A stretch of DNA of 64,000 bases from Methylobacter tundripaludum SV96 (GCF_000190755.2 NZ_JH109152.1:186001-250000); one strand, 5' to 3'. Positions 9,265 through 17,358 are shown, counted from the stretch's first letter. Translations and numbers: made by a program. The notes: generated from the letters alone by a model not told the origin.

Positions 9265-10542
9265 TTATTTTTCTCCATCGCGCCCGGTGAGCGAGATGCG
9301 TTCCGGATTCACCTTGGCGCCCGGCTTGAGCTTTTGAATGCCTTCGATAACCGCCCATTCTTCAGGCTTCAATCCTTCGGTAATCACGCGGGACTGGCCG
9401 ATATGAGCGCCGAGCTCCACTTTGCGATATTCCACCTGGTTTTCCTGATTCACCACCCATATGAAGCGTTGCGCCTGGTCCGTGCCGATGGCCCGATCGG
9501 GAAGCAGGATAGCGGGGTACGGAGCGCTTCCGCGAACCCGCATGCGGGCAAAAAAACCGGGGCTTAACAATTCGTCCGGATTGGCGAACACGCCCCGCAA
9601 CGTTACGGTGCCGGTCGCCGCATCTTCGCGCGGCGATTCATAATCGAGATGGCCTTGATGCGGAAAATTAACTTCATCAGCCACAGCCAACTCCACCGGA
9701 GTCCGTTCGTCGCCCAGACTGCCCCGGCCCCCTTTTTGGGCCTGACGCCGATATTTCAGCGCCGAGCGTTCGTCCGCATCCACGTAAACATAGACCGGGT
9801 CGGTGGAAACGATGAAGGTCAATAATGTTGCATCGCCTCCGCCACCGTTGACCAAATTGCCCGCAGTGATTAATTCGCGACCGATCCGTCCGTCTATCGG
9901 GGAGCGTACTTGGGTAAAGTCCAGGTTCAACCGAGCCGTATAAACATTGGCTTGTGCAGACTGAACTGCCGCAACCGTCTCCCGAAGTCCCTTGCTACGC
10001 GCATCGTGTTCTTCTTCGGAGATTGCTTTGGCGAGAAATAAACGCTCGGCCCGGGCTAAGTCATTTTTTGCCAGTTCGTGCCGGGATTTAGCGCGTTCCA
10101 GTTCGGCTTCGGCAAAGTTAAGTTGGGCTGTAAAGGGTTTCGGATCAACCAGGAATAAAAGATCGCCTTTATGTACTTTGTCCCCAGCCTTGAAATTCAC
10201 TTTCTCCAGATAGCCGCTCACCCGGGCGCGCACGTCTACCGAATTGACTGCCTCGATGCGGCCCGTGTATTCGTCCCATTCAGTGACTTCTTGCGACAGG
10301 GGTTGTGCGATTTTGACCTTGGGCGATTGGCCCTGCTGAGAACCAGGACCGTCATGGTTTCCGCATCCGGTCACTGCCATCAGGGCTATGGTGACCAACA
10401 GGCCGACTCGTGCATGCTGTATTAATGTCCCGTCATTCGAAGGAACGCTTCGAGGCCGCGATCCGTGAAAGACTTCAGGGCTCGGCTTTCTCAATGGACT
10501 TAAACGATGGGGGACAACCGACATGAGAGTTTCTTTTTGCAT
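9265..10542 (-). CDS. RND efflux periplasmic adaptor (MexE-like)
   Basis: A 425-residue membrane-fusion protein. A hydrophobic stretch ends in the lipobox AVTGC, so it is probably lipid-anchored in the inner membrane facing the periplasm. The lipoyl-like half-motifs are clear: VDVRARVSGYLEKVNFKAGD and later DFTQVRSPIDGRIGREL. They flank an alpha-hairpin of about 70 residues (AEAELERAKSRHELAKNDLA). It links the pump to the outer-membrane channel. The assigned start gives an unusually long region before the lipobox; starts at residue 7 (10524) or later are possible. It is the first gene of the efflux operon, three bases from the pump gene. Confidence 0.92.
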   Translation of the reverse strand: MQKETLMSVVPHRLSPLRKPSPEVFHGSRPRSVPSNDGTLIQHARVGLLVTIALMAVTGCGNHDGPGSQQGQSPKVKIAQPLSQEVTEWDEYTGRIEAVNSVDVRARVSGYLEKVNFKAGDKVHKGDLLFLVDPKPFTAQLNFAEAELERAKSRHELAKNDLARAERLFLAKAISEEEHDARSKGLRETVAAVQSAQANVYTARLNLDFTQVRSPIDGRIGRELITAGNLVNGGGGDATLLTFIVSTDPVYVYVDADERSALKYRRQAQKGGRGSLGDERTPVELAVADEVNFPHQGHLDYESPREDAATGTVTLRGVFANPDELLSPGFFARMRVRGSAPYPAILLPDRAIGTDQAQRFIWVVNQENQVEYRKVELGAHIGQSRVITEGLKPEEWAVIEGIQKLKPGAKVNPERISLTGRDGEK

Positions 10543-10573
10543 CCTTTTATACCCGGCTTTTTTTAAGGAAAAA

Positions 10574-10595
10574 AATGGTAAGACATATTACCATT
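10574..10595. promoter_or_regulatory. Palindromic operator candidate for the TetR-type regulator
   Basis: AATGGTAA and TTACCATT are exact inverted copies separated by GACATA. The site lies in the 108-base gap between the divergent adaptor and regulator genes. A 22-base palindrome in this position is the usual kind of TetR-family operator, so the regulator probably represses both directions. I cannot place -35/-10 elements with confidence. Confidence 0.65.
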
Positions 10596-10650
10596 AATTT
10601 AAGGTATGATCACAATAATTTAAGTCAATGAATTTCGTGAGTATTACGCA

Positions 10651-11328
10651 ATGATTAAATGTGGACGACCTCGCAAAGGAGAGGAGCTCCTAAGCCGTGA
10701 TCGCTTACTGGATACGGCCTTCACCCTTTTTCTTGAATTCGGTTACGGCAACCTCAGTCTGGAAACCATTGCTCGGGATGCGCGCGTGTCAATGCGTACC
10801 ATCTATAACCAGTTTGGCGGTAAAGCCGGACTATTCGGTGCTGTGATAAGGCGTTGCAGCGACCAATTCGTCACCGGCCTGTCGGAAGAGTACGCACTGA
10901 AATCCTCTCCGGAAGAAGCGCTGGTCTTTTTTGCCAAGCAGTTTTTGTACAGCATCACGCGGCCGAATGCGGTGCGCATACGTGCCATACTCATTGGCGA
11001 ATCGCTACGCTTCCCCGATCTCGCCACTCAATTCTATGAACAAGGACCGCAGCGCACCCTCGATCATCTCGCCCAGTTTTTCGCCCGGCAGCAGAAAACG
11101 GGCTGTTTTGCCGAAATGGAGCCGCGTTTTCTCGCCGACCAACTTTTGAGTGCATTACGTAATGAACGGTTTCAAAAACTGCAACTCGGTTTGGAACCGA
11201 CGCCGGACGAAGCGGAAATTGATGTCTGGGTGCGACAGGCCATTGGCTTTTTTCTGCGCGGCAGCCTGAAAAACAGGCGGGACGGTACAAACGATATTGT
11301 GGATGAACCGTCCGACCGGAATCGTTAA
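10651..11328 (+). CDS. TetR/AcrR-family transcriptional regulator
   Basis: A 225-residue regulator. Residues about 15-60 form the TetR DNA-binding domain: DRLLDTAFTLFLEFGYGNLSL, then the recognition helix region VSMRTIYNQFGGKAGLFGAVI. The C-terminal part is the variable ligand-binding domain and contains an AefR-like stretch (GPQRTLDHLAQFFARQQKTG). It is divergent from the RND efflux operon with a palindrome in between, so it is most likely the local repressor, released by a pump substrate. The direction of regulation is inferred from family and arrangement. Confidence 0.9.
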   Translation: MIKCGRPRKGEELLSRDRLLDTAFTLFLEFGYGNLSLETIARDARVSMRTIYNQFGGKAGLFGAVIRRCSDQFVTGLSEEYALKSSPEEALVFFAKQFLYSITRPNAVRIRAILIGESLRFPDLATQFYEQGPQRTLDHLAQFFARQQKTGCFAEMEPRFLADQLLSALRNERFQKLQLGLEPTPDEAEIDVWVRQAIGFFLRGSLKNRRDGTNDIVDEPSDRNR

Positions 11329-11358
11329 TTCGTTTGTAGGATTAAGGAATACATCGAG

Positions 11359-11519
11359 CTATGGGCTAAATTTAGGCGTGTTCCTTATTTCCAGAAGCCG
11401 GGAACCGGTGCAAGTTGCAGATTTTCTCCTTAAAGCATTTTTCGACGCTGAAAGCGCAGATGTTGCTTAAGAAAAGTTTGATCCGGTTAAGTATTCTTGA
11501 AGGATTCCATTGCCATCAA
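11359..11519 (-). pseudogene. Relic of a TerB-like gene and downstream flank
   Basis: Bases 11411-11519 match 25122-25232, the first part and leader of the intact TerB-like gene, at moderate identity. Here the start codon reads ATA, and small indels and stops break the frame. Bases 11359-11410 match 24278-24330, which lies downstream of the same operon. The relic therefore looks like a second copy of the 24.3-25.2 kb locus from which about 0.8 kb has been deleted. It ends exactly where the IS1-like element begins, so that element may have caused part of the loss. Confidence 0.7.
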
Positions 11520-11541
11520 GGGTAGTGGGTTAAATCTGTAA

Positions 11542-12012
11542 TTAGGCATGAATATCCAAGCCGAATTCGACCTTGTTAATCAGTAATCCGATGACCGTAT
11601 CATGCATTGTTTCCAACTTTGAGAAACAGATTGTTTTTCGTGTGAGTCGCTTAATCCACGTTCTGAAATTCAAATTTTTACGTTCAATCTTTTGGGTATT
11701 GCGCTTACCCACCTGATGCTTATCGACGTCAAGGTGACGATCATAAGCCCCCCAATCATCGGTGTAATAACGGCTAATGCCAAAGGGCTCAAGCAATGCT
11801 TTCAGCTTTTTGAACACGATATCCTTGCGTTTGCCAAACACATAAGCCAGTACCGTGTTGGTGGCATGATCAACGGCATACCATAGCCAGCGTTGATTGG
11901 ACTTGTTGCCTACAAATGACCATTGTTCGTCCATTTCAGCTTCTTCACAAGCGAGTTCCAGTCTCACGGTCAAATTTCCTGCCGCATTTAAAACCTGAAA
12001 GTTAGGATTCAC
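11542..12012 (-). CDS. IS1-like transposase catalytic part (InsB)
   Basis: A 156-residue frame starting at the ATG that overlaps the InsA stop (ATGA). It holds the IS1-type catalytic core: Asp in MDEQWSFVGNKSNQRW, Asp in RYYTDDWGAYDRHL and Glu in NTQKIERKNLNFRTW. In the IS1 family the active enzyme is an InsAB' fusion made by -1 frameshifting on an A-run. Here eight A's (T-run at 12032-12039 on the given strand) lie just before the InsA stop. A -1 shift there reads straight into this frame (KSSSLVQVNPNFQV). The core looks intact, so function would depend on the damaged InsA part. Confidence 0.85.
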   Translation of the reverse strand: MNPNFQVLNAAGNLTVRLELACEEAEMDEQWSFVGNKSNQRWLWYAVDHATNTVLAYVFGKRKDIVFKKLKALLEPFGISRYYTDDWGAYDRHLDVDKHQVGKRNTQKIERKNLNFRTWIKRLTRKTICFSKLETMHDTVIGLLINKVEFGLDIHA

Positions 12013-12290
12013 CTGGACAAGGCTGCTCGACTTTTTTTTAACGTGCTAATCACTGTGTTTTTGTTGATCTTGAGAACCCGTGCGGTATCACGGATACCAC
12101 TCCCATTGATGGACATGTCCACCACTTGCTCTCTAATGCCCGGCTCGCAAGCCTTATAGCGGTAGAATGTTTTAGTTTTGCATTCCGGGTTGTGACAGCG
12201 GTAACGCTGTGTACCCGCGGCACTACGGCCAGACTTCATGATGAGGTTGCTGCCACAAGCCGGGCCGCTAATTTCTTGATAACAGGTCAT
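12009..12290 (-). CDS. IS1-like InsA (DNA-binding/regulatory part), altered zinc finger
   Basis: A 93-residue protein with the InsA layout: an N-terminal zinc finger, then a helix-turn-helix (SGIRDTARVLKINKNTVIS). Copy 2 starts MTCYQEITCPACGS, whereas this copy reads MTCYQEISGPACGS: the first cysteine of the CxxC pair is glycine. It also lacks the MLA residues present in copy 2 after KTKTF. I used the start that aligns with copy 2; an ATG two codons earlier exists. The A-run used for frameshifting is retained. The protein probably cannot fold a normal zinc finger. Confidence 0.8.
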   Translation of the reverse strand: MTCYQEISGPACGSNLIMKSGRSAAGTQRYRCHNPECKTKTFYRYKACEPGIREQVVDMSINGSGIRDTARVLKINKNTVISTLKKSRAALSR

Positions 12291-12377
12291 ATCCAATATT
12301 ATATAAGCAAATCACATATTTGACCCATTACCCAATAATCTTATAGTCTTTATCTGTCATTTCGATTTCACATCATT

Positions 12378-13309
12378 AGACATCTTTCCTAAATACCGTC
12401 GTAGCGCAAGTTAACAAGAGCTGCCACTAAACGCCATGTTAGCGAGTAATTTTTGTGCTTGCCCCGATAAACATCTTTGACAATCCTGAAAACCTTGCAT
12501 CGACGATTGACATGCTCAATGTAGATGCGTCGTTTTGCTAGCGCCTTATTATGAGCTTTGTCTTCTGCCGATAAGGGCTGGCCTTTTTTCTTTTTAACCG
12601 GCAGGGTCGAATTCTGATGGTGTTTGTGTATCCCTTGATATCCAGAATCTGCTAATAACAAGGCACCGGAATGTAACAATAAGCGGTTGTTTTTAAAGAC
12701 CAAAAAATCATGCTGTTGACCTTTACCCATTACCACGGAGAGAATGGTCAGCGTCAATACGCAGATCACGAGCTGGGCCTTGATCGTGTGGCGTTTTTTT
12801 TCCTGAGTAGTAGGCTTTCTGATTTTTGACAGGGCGCTCGATGGGTTGCTCAGAAACATCAATGGCTAAAGTGGTCGTGGAATCCTCCAGCAACGTTTTA
12901 CGGTTGGGGAGTTTTTCGACCTTGGCTATCATCCTCGCGGTGCGGGTATAAATCTTATGACAGTAAGATTCGCTGATATCAAAGATCGCCCCCAAGTTTA
13001 TCAGGGTCGGATAATGGCGAAGGTAATAGAGGGTCAATAGCAATCGGTCTTCTAAGACTAACTTGGTGTCTTTCCGTCCGCGCATTGTCAGTGGGTTGAG
13101 GGCTTTTTGTGTGGCAATATAAGCTGTTAATTTGTCGTTAAGGACATGGAAATCTTCTTTTGATAAGCCGACAGTCCGCATGAATTCTTCGGGGTTGTCT
13201 GTGGGTAATTGGGCATAAGGTTTCATGGCTATCCGTGTTTTCAGCGGTCGGGCCGCTATTATAACCCTGGCAAGATTAGTCCTATACCGACTATTTAGGA
13301 AAGATGTCT
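12378..13309 (-). mobile_element. IS5-family (ISL2-like) insertion sequence
   Basis: A 932-bp element whose ends are 18-base perfect inverted repeats (AGACATCTTTCCTAAATA at 12378-12395 and its complement at 13292-13309). ATT lies directly outside both ends (12375-12377 and 13310-13312), a 3-bp target duplication of the ANT type known for the ISL2 group of IS5. It cuts off the 3' end of an RHS fragment at 13311, so it removed or replaced that fragment's toxin tip. Confidence 0.85.
12389..13226 (-). CDS. IS5-family transposase, two frames joined by a frameshift
   Basis: The N-terminal frame (13226 down to about 12800) has a helix-turn-helix region (YYLRHYPTLINLGAIFDISE) and the first catalytic Asp in TTLAIDVSEQPIERP. 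The remainder continues in another frame to 12389, with Asp in LLLADSGYQGI and Glu in RRIYIEHVNRRCKVFRI. The switch falls at eight A's (T-run 12794-12801 on the given strand), after NQKAYYSG. A +1 shift, or slippage changing the A-run by one or two bases, gives KKRHTIKAQLV and a complete enzyme. Programmed slippage is known in several IS5 subgroups, but an inactivating indel cannot be excluded. Confidence 0.75.
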
Positions 13310-13310
13310 A

Positions 13311-13790
13311 TTAAGGTAGTCCATATATGGGGTCTATGTCATCGATGGCGCTGGTTTGCCGTCCGGCGGCGTCGTAGCCGTAGTAGCGGCTGTCGGGCAG
13401 TTGGCTTGATGCATCAAAGCCCATGCTGACGATGATGTTGCGTCCGGCGAGATCGTAAAAGCGTTCGTTCTGTTGGTTGTTGCCCAGTTCCAGCCGTTGA
13501 CTTGGCCGTCGGGTTCGTAGCTGATTTGGTTGATGACGGGCTGGCCGTTGCTGGTGATGGCGGTGATGCGGTTGCCGGTCCACTGGTTTCGATGCTTTGT
13601 CCTCCGGGGCTGAGGCTGGCGGTGCGTTGTCCTGCGGCGTTGTAGCTGACGGTTTGGTCGTCATAGGCGATCTGGCTGATGCGGTTGAGGCTGTCGTAGC
13701 TGTATTAGCGGTCTTGCCACGAGCATAGGTGCGGGTCTTGAGGTTTCCGGCTGCACCGTGGCTGGTTTGTTTCAACAAGTTGCCCACTCT
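13311..13790 (-). pseudogene. Displaced RHS fragment, frameshifted and cut by IS5
   Basis: The DNA is close to that of the main RHS gene at about 19433-20050, from the LGNLLKQTS region through NNQQNERFYDLAGRNIIVSM to the DAAGRQTSAIDD repeats. Several indels shift the frame in the middle and some repeats are deleted. Its 3' end is cut off by the IS5-family element, so no core region or toxin tip remains. It is the most downstream relic of the RHS array. It could still act as a recombination donor for the nearly identical repeats upstream. Confidence 0.8.
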
Positions 13791-13797
13791 TTTATGT

Positions 13798-14193
13798 CTA
13801 CTCGACTCTTTCGGGTAATAAATATAGATCAATATCAAAATTGGCACCAAGGTTTGCTATTCCGTCAACTATGTTACTGTCGAAAAATAGAGGAGGAGCA
13901 CTGTCAGTATATATAGCACACCAGACTTCGACGGTATTTCGTTCTGACAGCTTCTTGATTTTTGTAGCAACTGGCTTAGTACGAAGTAGCAACGCCTCTA
14001 AATGCTGATCAAGCGAAGCTTCTTTTTCTAGGCCAGAGAAAAATATGCAGCCAGCGCTTTTCTCAATAATCTTAGTGTTCGGCCTTATATCGCCCTTTGA
14101 CCATACTCGATCTGGGAGAAGTTTATTTAGTTCCTGAATATCTAATGTACTATCGCTATCTAACGTTATTTTGAGTCTAACAAAGCTATCCAT
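13798..14193 (-). CDS. DUF4279-like protein, candidate immunity protein
   Basis: A protein of about 131 residues starting MDSFVRLKITLD. It resembles DUF4279: an N-terminal strand, then DIQELNKLLPDRVWSKGD, then a C-terminal part with EASLDQHLEALLLRTKPVATK. Many DUF4279 genes are found beside RHS and other polymorphic toxins and are taken as immunity genes. The start at 14193 was chosen because AAAGG lies seven bases upstream; an ATG five codons earlier lacks such a site. It lies between an intact displaced RHS tip and an RHS relic, so its original toxin may have been the tip now lost to the IS5 element. Confidence 0.6.
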   Translation of the reverse strand: MDSFVRLKITLDSDSTLDIQELNKLLPDRVWSKGDIRPNTKIIEKSAGCIFFSGLEKEASLDQHLEALLLRTKPVATKIKKLSERNTVEVWCAIYTDSAPPLFFDSNIVDGIANLGANFDIDLYLLPERVE

Positions 14194-14286
14194 CGTATCG
14201 CCTTTCAAAAGTCGTTAATGTTATGACCCGTGGGATCGCCTGGACCAATGCCACTTTTGGGTTTGTATCTTTGGAAATAATCAATC

Positions 14287-14565
14287 TTAGGCTTCAGGCA
14301 TCTTAATAAACTTGGCCTCGAGTTCAATCTTATCTCCTGACTGGATTTCAAGCTTTAGATGATAGTTTCCGTTACTAAGGAGAATTGGGCCAGTAACTTC
14401 ATTAATCGATACACTCTCACCCCATTCCTCACGCTTAGGAATGTGCAAGTTAACCAGCCCATCAGCAATAAGAATCACTTGATTGGATTTATAATTTTTA
14501 AAGGTAATGGTAACTATACCTTTAATCCAATCAACTAATATTGAGACCAGCGTCCAATCGTGCAT
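14287..14565 (-). CDS. Small protein next to an RHS tip, candidate immunity protein
   Basis: A 92-residue soluble protein beginning MHDWTLVSILVDWIKG, with alternating short strands typical of small beta-rich immunity proteins. The HDW start and a downstream LHIPKREEWGESVSI recur in unnamed proteins beside toxins. AGGAA stands at a good distance before the start. It begins 20 bases after the stop of the displaced RHS protein, the usual place for the cognate immunity gene. The immunity role rests on position; no named family is claimed. Confidence 0.55.
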   Translation of the reverse strand: MHDWTLVSILVDWIKGIVTITFKNYKSNQVILIADGLVNLHIPKREEWGESVSINEVTGPILLSNGNYHLKLEIQSGDKIELEAKFIKMPEA

Positions 14566-14585
14566 ATGTAGTTCCTGTAAGTAAT

Positions 14586-16541
14586 TTAATTTAATGGCAG
14601 ATGAGCCTCTGGTGATTCCGGTGAAACCACATTACCATTAATATCAAGCCTTTCTCCAGCCGGATTGTTTACGTGACAGTGAGGTCCAGTGCAGCCACTT
14701 TGGGGATCTGGATGGGTTAGCACGCGCTGTTTGCCCGTAACAGGATCAATATATGCTCCCTTCCCAGATTTAGGATCTCCGGTGGGAATTAATCCCTTAT
14801 CTCTTGCAATCTGATCGATTTGGCTTGGCGTTTTACCAGCTACTTCTTTAGGATCGATATGAGGAGATGAGCCTTCATTAAACATCCGATCAATAGAATC
14901 AAAGCAACCCTGAATTGCTTTCTTACAAGCAGCGGGATTGATTGCACAAATAATAGCCCCTGTAGCTGCGCCAGCGGCTGCACAACTAACCGGACCTATT
15001 CCGGGTATAAAACATAGAGCTGCCGCGCCAGCTGCTTCACCCGTTGGATCGACAAGGTTAACCGGATTCCCCCCAACATATGCATATGTATTAATTCCAC
15101 CCCGCAATCCAATTAGATCACTCTGATCGTATCCTCCTATACTTGGGTTGTAATACCTCGTCATGTTGTAATGCAGGCCAGTTTCTTGGTCGTAATACTG
15201 TCCCGGAAACCGCAGATTAAAAACAAAAGCTCCCAACCCTGAGGGGTTCTGATCCGGCAAACTGTTACCAAAGGCTTCGGATTCCCAACTCCATACTACC
15301 CGATTGTCATTAGGCCGGGTAATTTTTCTGGGTGTGCCCAGATGATCGGCATGGATGTAGTAAATATCCGGCGTTACGGCTGATGTCGCGGGTTTCAGTG
15401 CCGCCACCGGCAGGTCGCCGAGCCAGATGATTTCCTGGATGAGTTGGCCTGACGCATCGTATTCGCCGGTCAGGTGGCCTTGCTCGTCGTAGAAAAACTG
15501 GGTGGTATTTCCGGCGTTGGTTTTGGTTACGCGCTGGCCGATCGCGTCGTAGCCGTAGTTGGTGGTTTGCGCTGTTGTTGTATTGGTGGTTGCGATGCGC
15601 CTTCCTGCGGCGTTGTAGCTGTAGCTGAAGGTGCCGTCACTGGTCAGGTTGCCTGCCGGGTCATAGCTGTAGCTGACGGTTTGTGCGCCGCTCTGGTTTT
15701 GCAGGCGGTTGCTGTTGGGGTCGGTGTTGTAACTGTGTAGGATGGTGGTGTCTTTTATTTTTTCGCTACGGTTGCCGCTGAGGTCGTAGCTGTAGTCGGT
15801 GCGACTGAGTTGTGGTTCGCCGCGCTGGCTACCGGTCAGGCGGTCGAGTTGGTCGTAGTCGTGGCGCTGGTTTAGACTCGGGTCACTATCGGCGATGGCG
15901 CTGGTTAGCCGTCCGGCTGCGTCATAGCCATAGTAGCGGCTGTCGGGCATTTGGCTTTGTGCATCGAAGCCCATGCTGACGATGATGTTGCGCCCTGAGA
16001 GGTCGTAGAAGCGTTCGTTCTGTTGGTTGTTGCCCCAGTTCCAGCCGTTGACTTGGCCGTCGGGTTCGTAGCTGATCTGGCTGATGACGGGCTGGCCGTT
16101 GCTGGTGATGGCGGTGATGCGGTTGCCAGTCCACTGGTATTCGATGTTTTGTCCGCCTGGGCTGAGGCTGTTGGTGCGTTGCCCTGCGGCGTTATAGCTA
16201 TGGCTGACGGTCAGTGGGGTTGCACCGGTGTTTTGGCTTTTTTGGCTTTTTTGGGTGATGCGGCCGTGGCTGTCGTAGCTGTAATTTATGCTGCTGTTGT
16301 TATTGGCTAGGCTGCACAGATGGCTGATGCCGTTGGTGCAGTTGTACCAGGTGTAGTTGACGGTTTGGTCGTCATAAGCAATCTTACTGATGCGGTTGAG
16401 GCTGTCGTAGCTGTAGTTGGCGGTTTTGCCTCGCGCATCGGTGCGGGTCTTGAGGTTTCCGGCTGGGTCGTGGTCGACAGCGGTGACGCCGGTATCCTGC
16501 CCCCCTTTTCGGCCGTTGTGGTTTACTTGCTCAACTGACAT
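14586..16541 (-). CDS. Displaced RHS core and C-terminal toxin tip
   Basis: A 651-residue protein without a signal peptide or N-terminal shell region. RHS YD-repeats run to about residue 370. The RHS core follows (YIHADHLGTPRKITRPNDNR, then GLHYNMTRYYNPSIGGYDQSD) and ends at NPVNLVDPTG. The last 140 or so residues are unique: a glycine/alanine-rich hydrophobic stretch, then GKTPSQIDQIARDKGLIPTG and GPHCHVNNPAGERLDINGN. This tip occurs on other RHS proteins and is a probable toxin of unnamed activity. The gene starts in mid-repeat: its first 15 or so codons come from the neighbouring small gene. It therefore looks like an orphan tip exchanged with the main gene by recombination. Confidence 0.8.
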   Translation of the reverse strand: MSVEQVNHNGRKGGQDTGVTAVDHDPAGNLKTRTDARGKTANYSYDSLNRISKIAYDDQTVNYTWYNCTNGISHLCSLANNNSSINYSYDSHGRITQKSQKSQNTGATPLTVSHSYNAAGQRTNSLSPGGQNIEYQWTGNRITAITSNGQPVISQISYEPDGQVNGWNWGNNQQNERFYDLSGRNIIVSMGFDAQSQMPDSRYYGYDAAGRLTSAIADSDPSLNQRHDYDQLDRLTGSQRGEPQLSRTDYSYDLSGNRSEKIKDTTILHSYNTDPNSNRLQNQSGAQTVSYSYDPAGNLTSDGTFSYSYNAAGRRIATTNTTTAQTTNYGYDAIGQRVTKTNAGNTTQFFYDEQGHLTGEYDASGQLIQEIIWLGDLPVAALKPATSAVTPDIYYIHADHLGTPRKITRPNDNRVVWSWESEAFGNSLPDQNPSGLGAFVFNLRFPGQYYDQETGLHYNMTRYYNPSIGGYDQSDLIGLRGGINTYAYVGGNPVNLVDPTGEAAGAAALCFIPGIGPVSCAAAGAATGAIICAINPAACKKAIQGCFDSIDRMFNEGSSPHIDPKEVAGKTPSQIDQIARDKGLIPTGDPKSGKGAYIDPVTGKQRVLTHPDPQSGCTGPHCHVNNPAGERLDINGNVVSPESPEAHLPLN

Positions 16542-16849
16542 TTGGCCGTTAGGCCATCGTCGATAAGTATCTCAATCAATGGGGCATCTTCTAAGTGAAT
16601 ATCCAATGAAATAATTTGGCTTGCTAGCTCTAAAGCACTACATAGCTCACGAGTCGTGAGTTTTACTGGTCCAGTCTGTACCCGCTGCCAAAGTTCGCCT
16701 AAAATCACAGCCTTAGTGTCAGACAAGGTTTCTATGTCCATCATCACCCAAAGTTGTTCAGGTGTAAATTTCGCACCGAGAAGTGAGCACACAGTTGAGC
16801 CATAAATCGGAAATGAATCTAATGAAGTATTCATAAACATTTTTCTCAT
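16523..16849 (-). CDS. Small protein in the RHS array, candidate immunity protein
   Basis: A 108-residue acidic, helical protein (KFTPEQLWVMMDIETLSDTK, then LCSALELASQIISLDIHLED) with no family I recognise. Its last codons overlap the start of the displaced RHS gene by 19 bases, which is where the RHS homology was joined on. The arrangement suggests the immunity gene of an earlier tip, left in place when the next RHS fragment was added downstream. An internal Met at 16840 may be the real start. The function is inferred only from position. Confidence 0.5.
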   Translation of the reverse strand: MRKMFMNTSLDSFPIYGSTVCSLLGAKFTPEQLWVMMDIETLSDTKAVILGELWQRVQTGPVKLTTRELCSALELASQIISLDIHLEDAPLIEILIDDGLTAKCQLSK

Positions 16850-16870
16850 TACTGAAGAGGCGTTGTTGAA

Positions 16871-16933
16871 GACGGGGGGGGGGGGGGCAGGTCTAGATAC
16901 ATAGGCTATGTGTCTAGACCTGCCCCCCCCGTC
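16871..16933. repeat. Large hairpin with 14-G/8-C run
   Basis: GACGGG...GCAGGTCTAGATACATAG is followed, one base later, by CTATGTGTCTAGACCTGCCCC...GTC. The arms are about 28 bases long with a single T-G wobble. The left arm has 14 consecutive G's, the right eight C's. It lies in the non-coding gap downstream of the TriTu-like gene, 48 bases from the hairpin at 16982. It could be a terminator for the cassette or a cruciform recombination site. Confidence 0.75.
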
Positions 16934-16981
16934 TTTTACTCTACGTGTTCAACTTGGGTCAAGGAATTCATTTTTTTTAAA

Positions 16982-17034
16982 AATAACTGGGGTCAGAGTA
17001 AACTTAGATTAACTTTACTCTGACCCCAGTTATT
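16982..17034. repeat. Long hairpin A bracketing a toxin/immunity cassette
   Basis: Perfect 21-base arms, AATAACTGGGGTCAGAGTAA plus one A and its complement, flank the 11-base loop CTTAGATTAAC. The same hairpin, with one base changed in each arm and one in the loop, recurs at 17819-17873. Together they enclose the TreTu-like toxin tip and its immunity gene. Confidence 0.85.
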
Positions 17035-17066
17035 CCCTGACGCAGTAACCACTATTGATTTGCGAT

Positions 17067-17354
17067 TTACCTTGATAATTGCGTCGTAATCAAATCTTCA
17101 ATAAAAGCTGCAAGTTCCTCCTTAGCATGAAATTCTTTAGTATCCAAAATAATTACATCACCAGATTTACAACTATTGAACTGAAATTCAAAGAGACTTT
17201 TTTCAGGCCAATATGTTATCCCACCGACATACTGACTACTTTCAAGATCAGCTCCACAACTACCATAACAAGGAGCCCTAAAAGACACTTTTATTCCATA
17301 GCGCACCAGCAATTCATCCTTTACTTCCAACGCATCTTTAAGCATGTTGTTCAT
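17067..17354 (-). CDS. TriTu-like immunity protein candidate
   Basis: A protein of about 95 residues beginning MNNMLKDALEVKDELLVRYG, with a central cysteine-containing part (RAPCYGSCGADLESSQYVGG) and a helical C-terminus. The start at 17354 is preceded by AGGAG seven bases upstream; an upstream ATG at 17369 overlaps the toxin end without such a site. It directly follows the TreTu-like toxin tip, the standard order of toxin then immunity. The immunity role is well supported by position. The TriTu family name is my recollection of the usual partner and is less sure. Confidence 0.55.
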   Translation of the reverse strand: MNNMLKDALEVKDELLVRYGIKVSFRAPCYGSCGADLESSQYVGGITYWPEKSLFEFQFNSCKSGDVIILDTKEFHAKEELAAFIEDLITTQLSR

Positions 17355-17358
17355 TGAA

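Larger units (their letters stand above)
11521..12332 (-). mobile_element. IS1-like insertion sequence, copy 1
   Basis: About 812 bp with two overlapping genes of InsA/InsB type. The ends are inverted repeats beginning GGTAGTGGGTTAAATCTGTA on the left and, read inward, GGTAATGGGTCAAATATGTG on the right. No convincing 8-9-bp target duplication is seen, suggesting age or a rearrangement at one end. A second copy lies at 59013-59831. This copy carries a changed zinc-finger cysteine and a 3-residue deletion in InsA, so it may not be autonomous. Confidence 0.8.
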
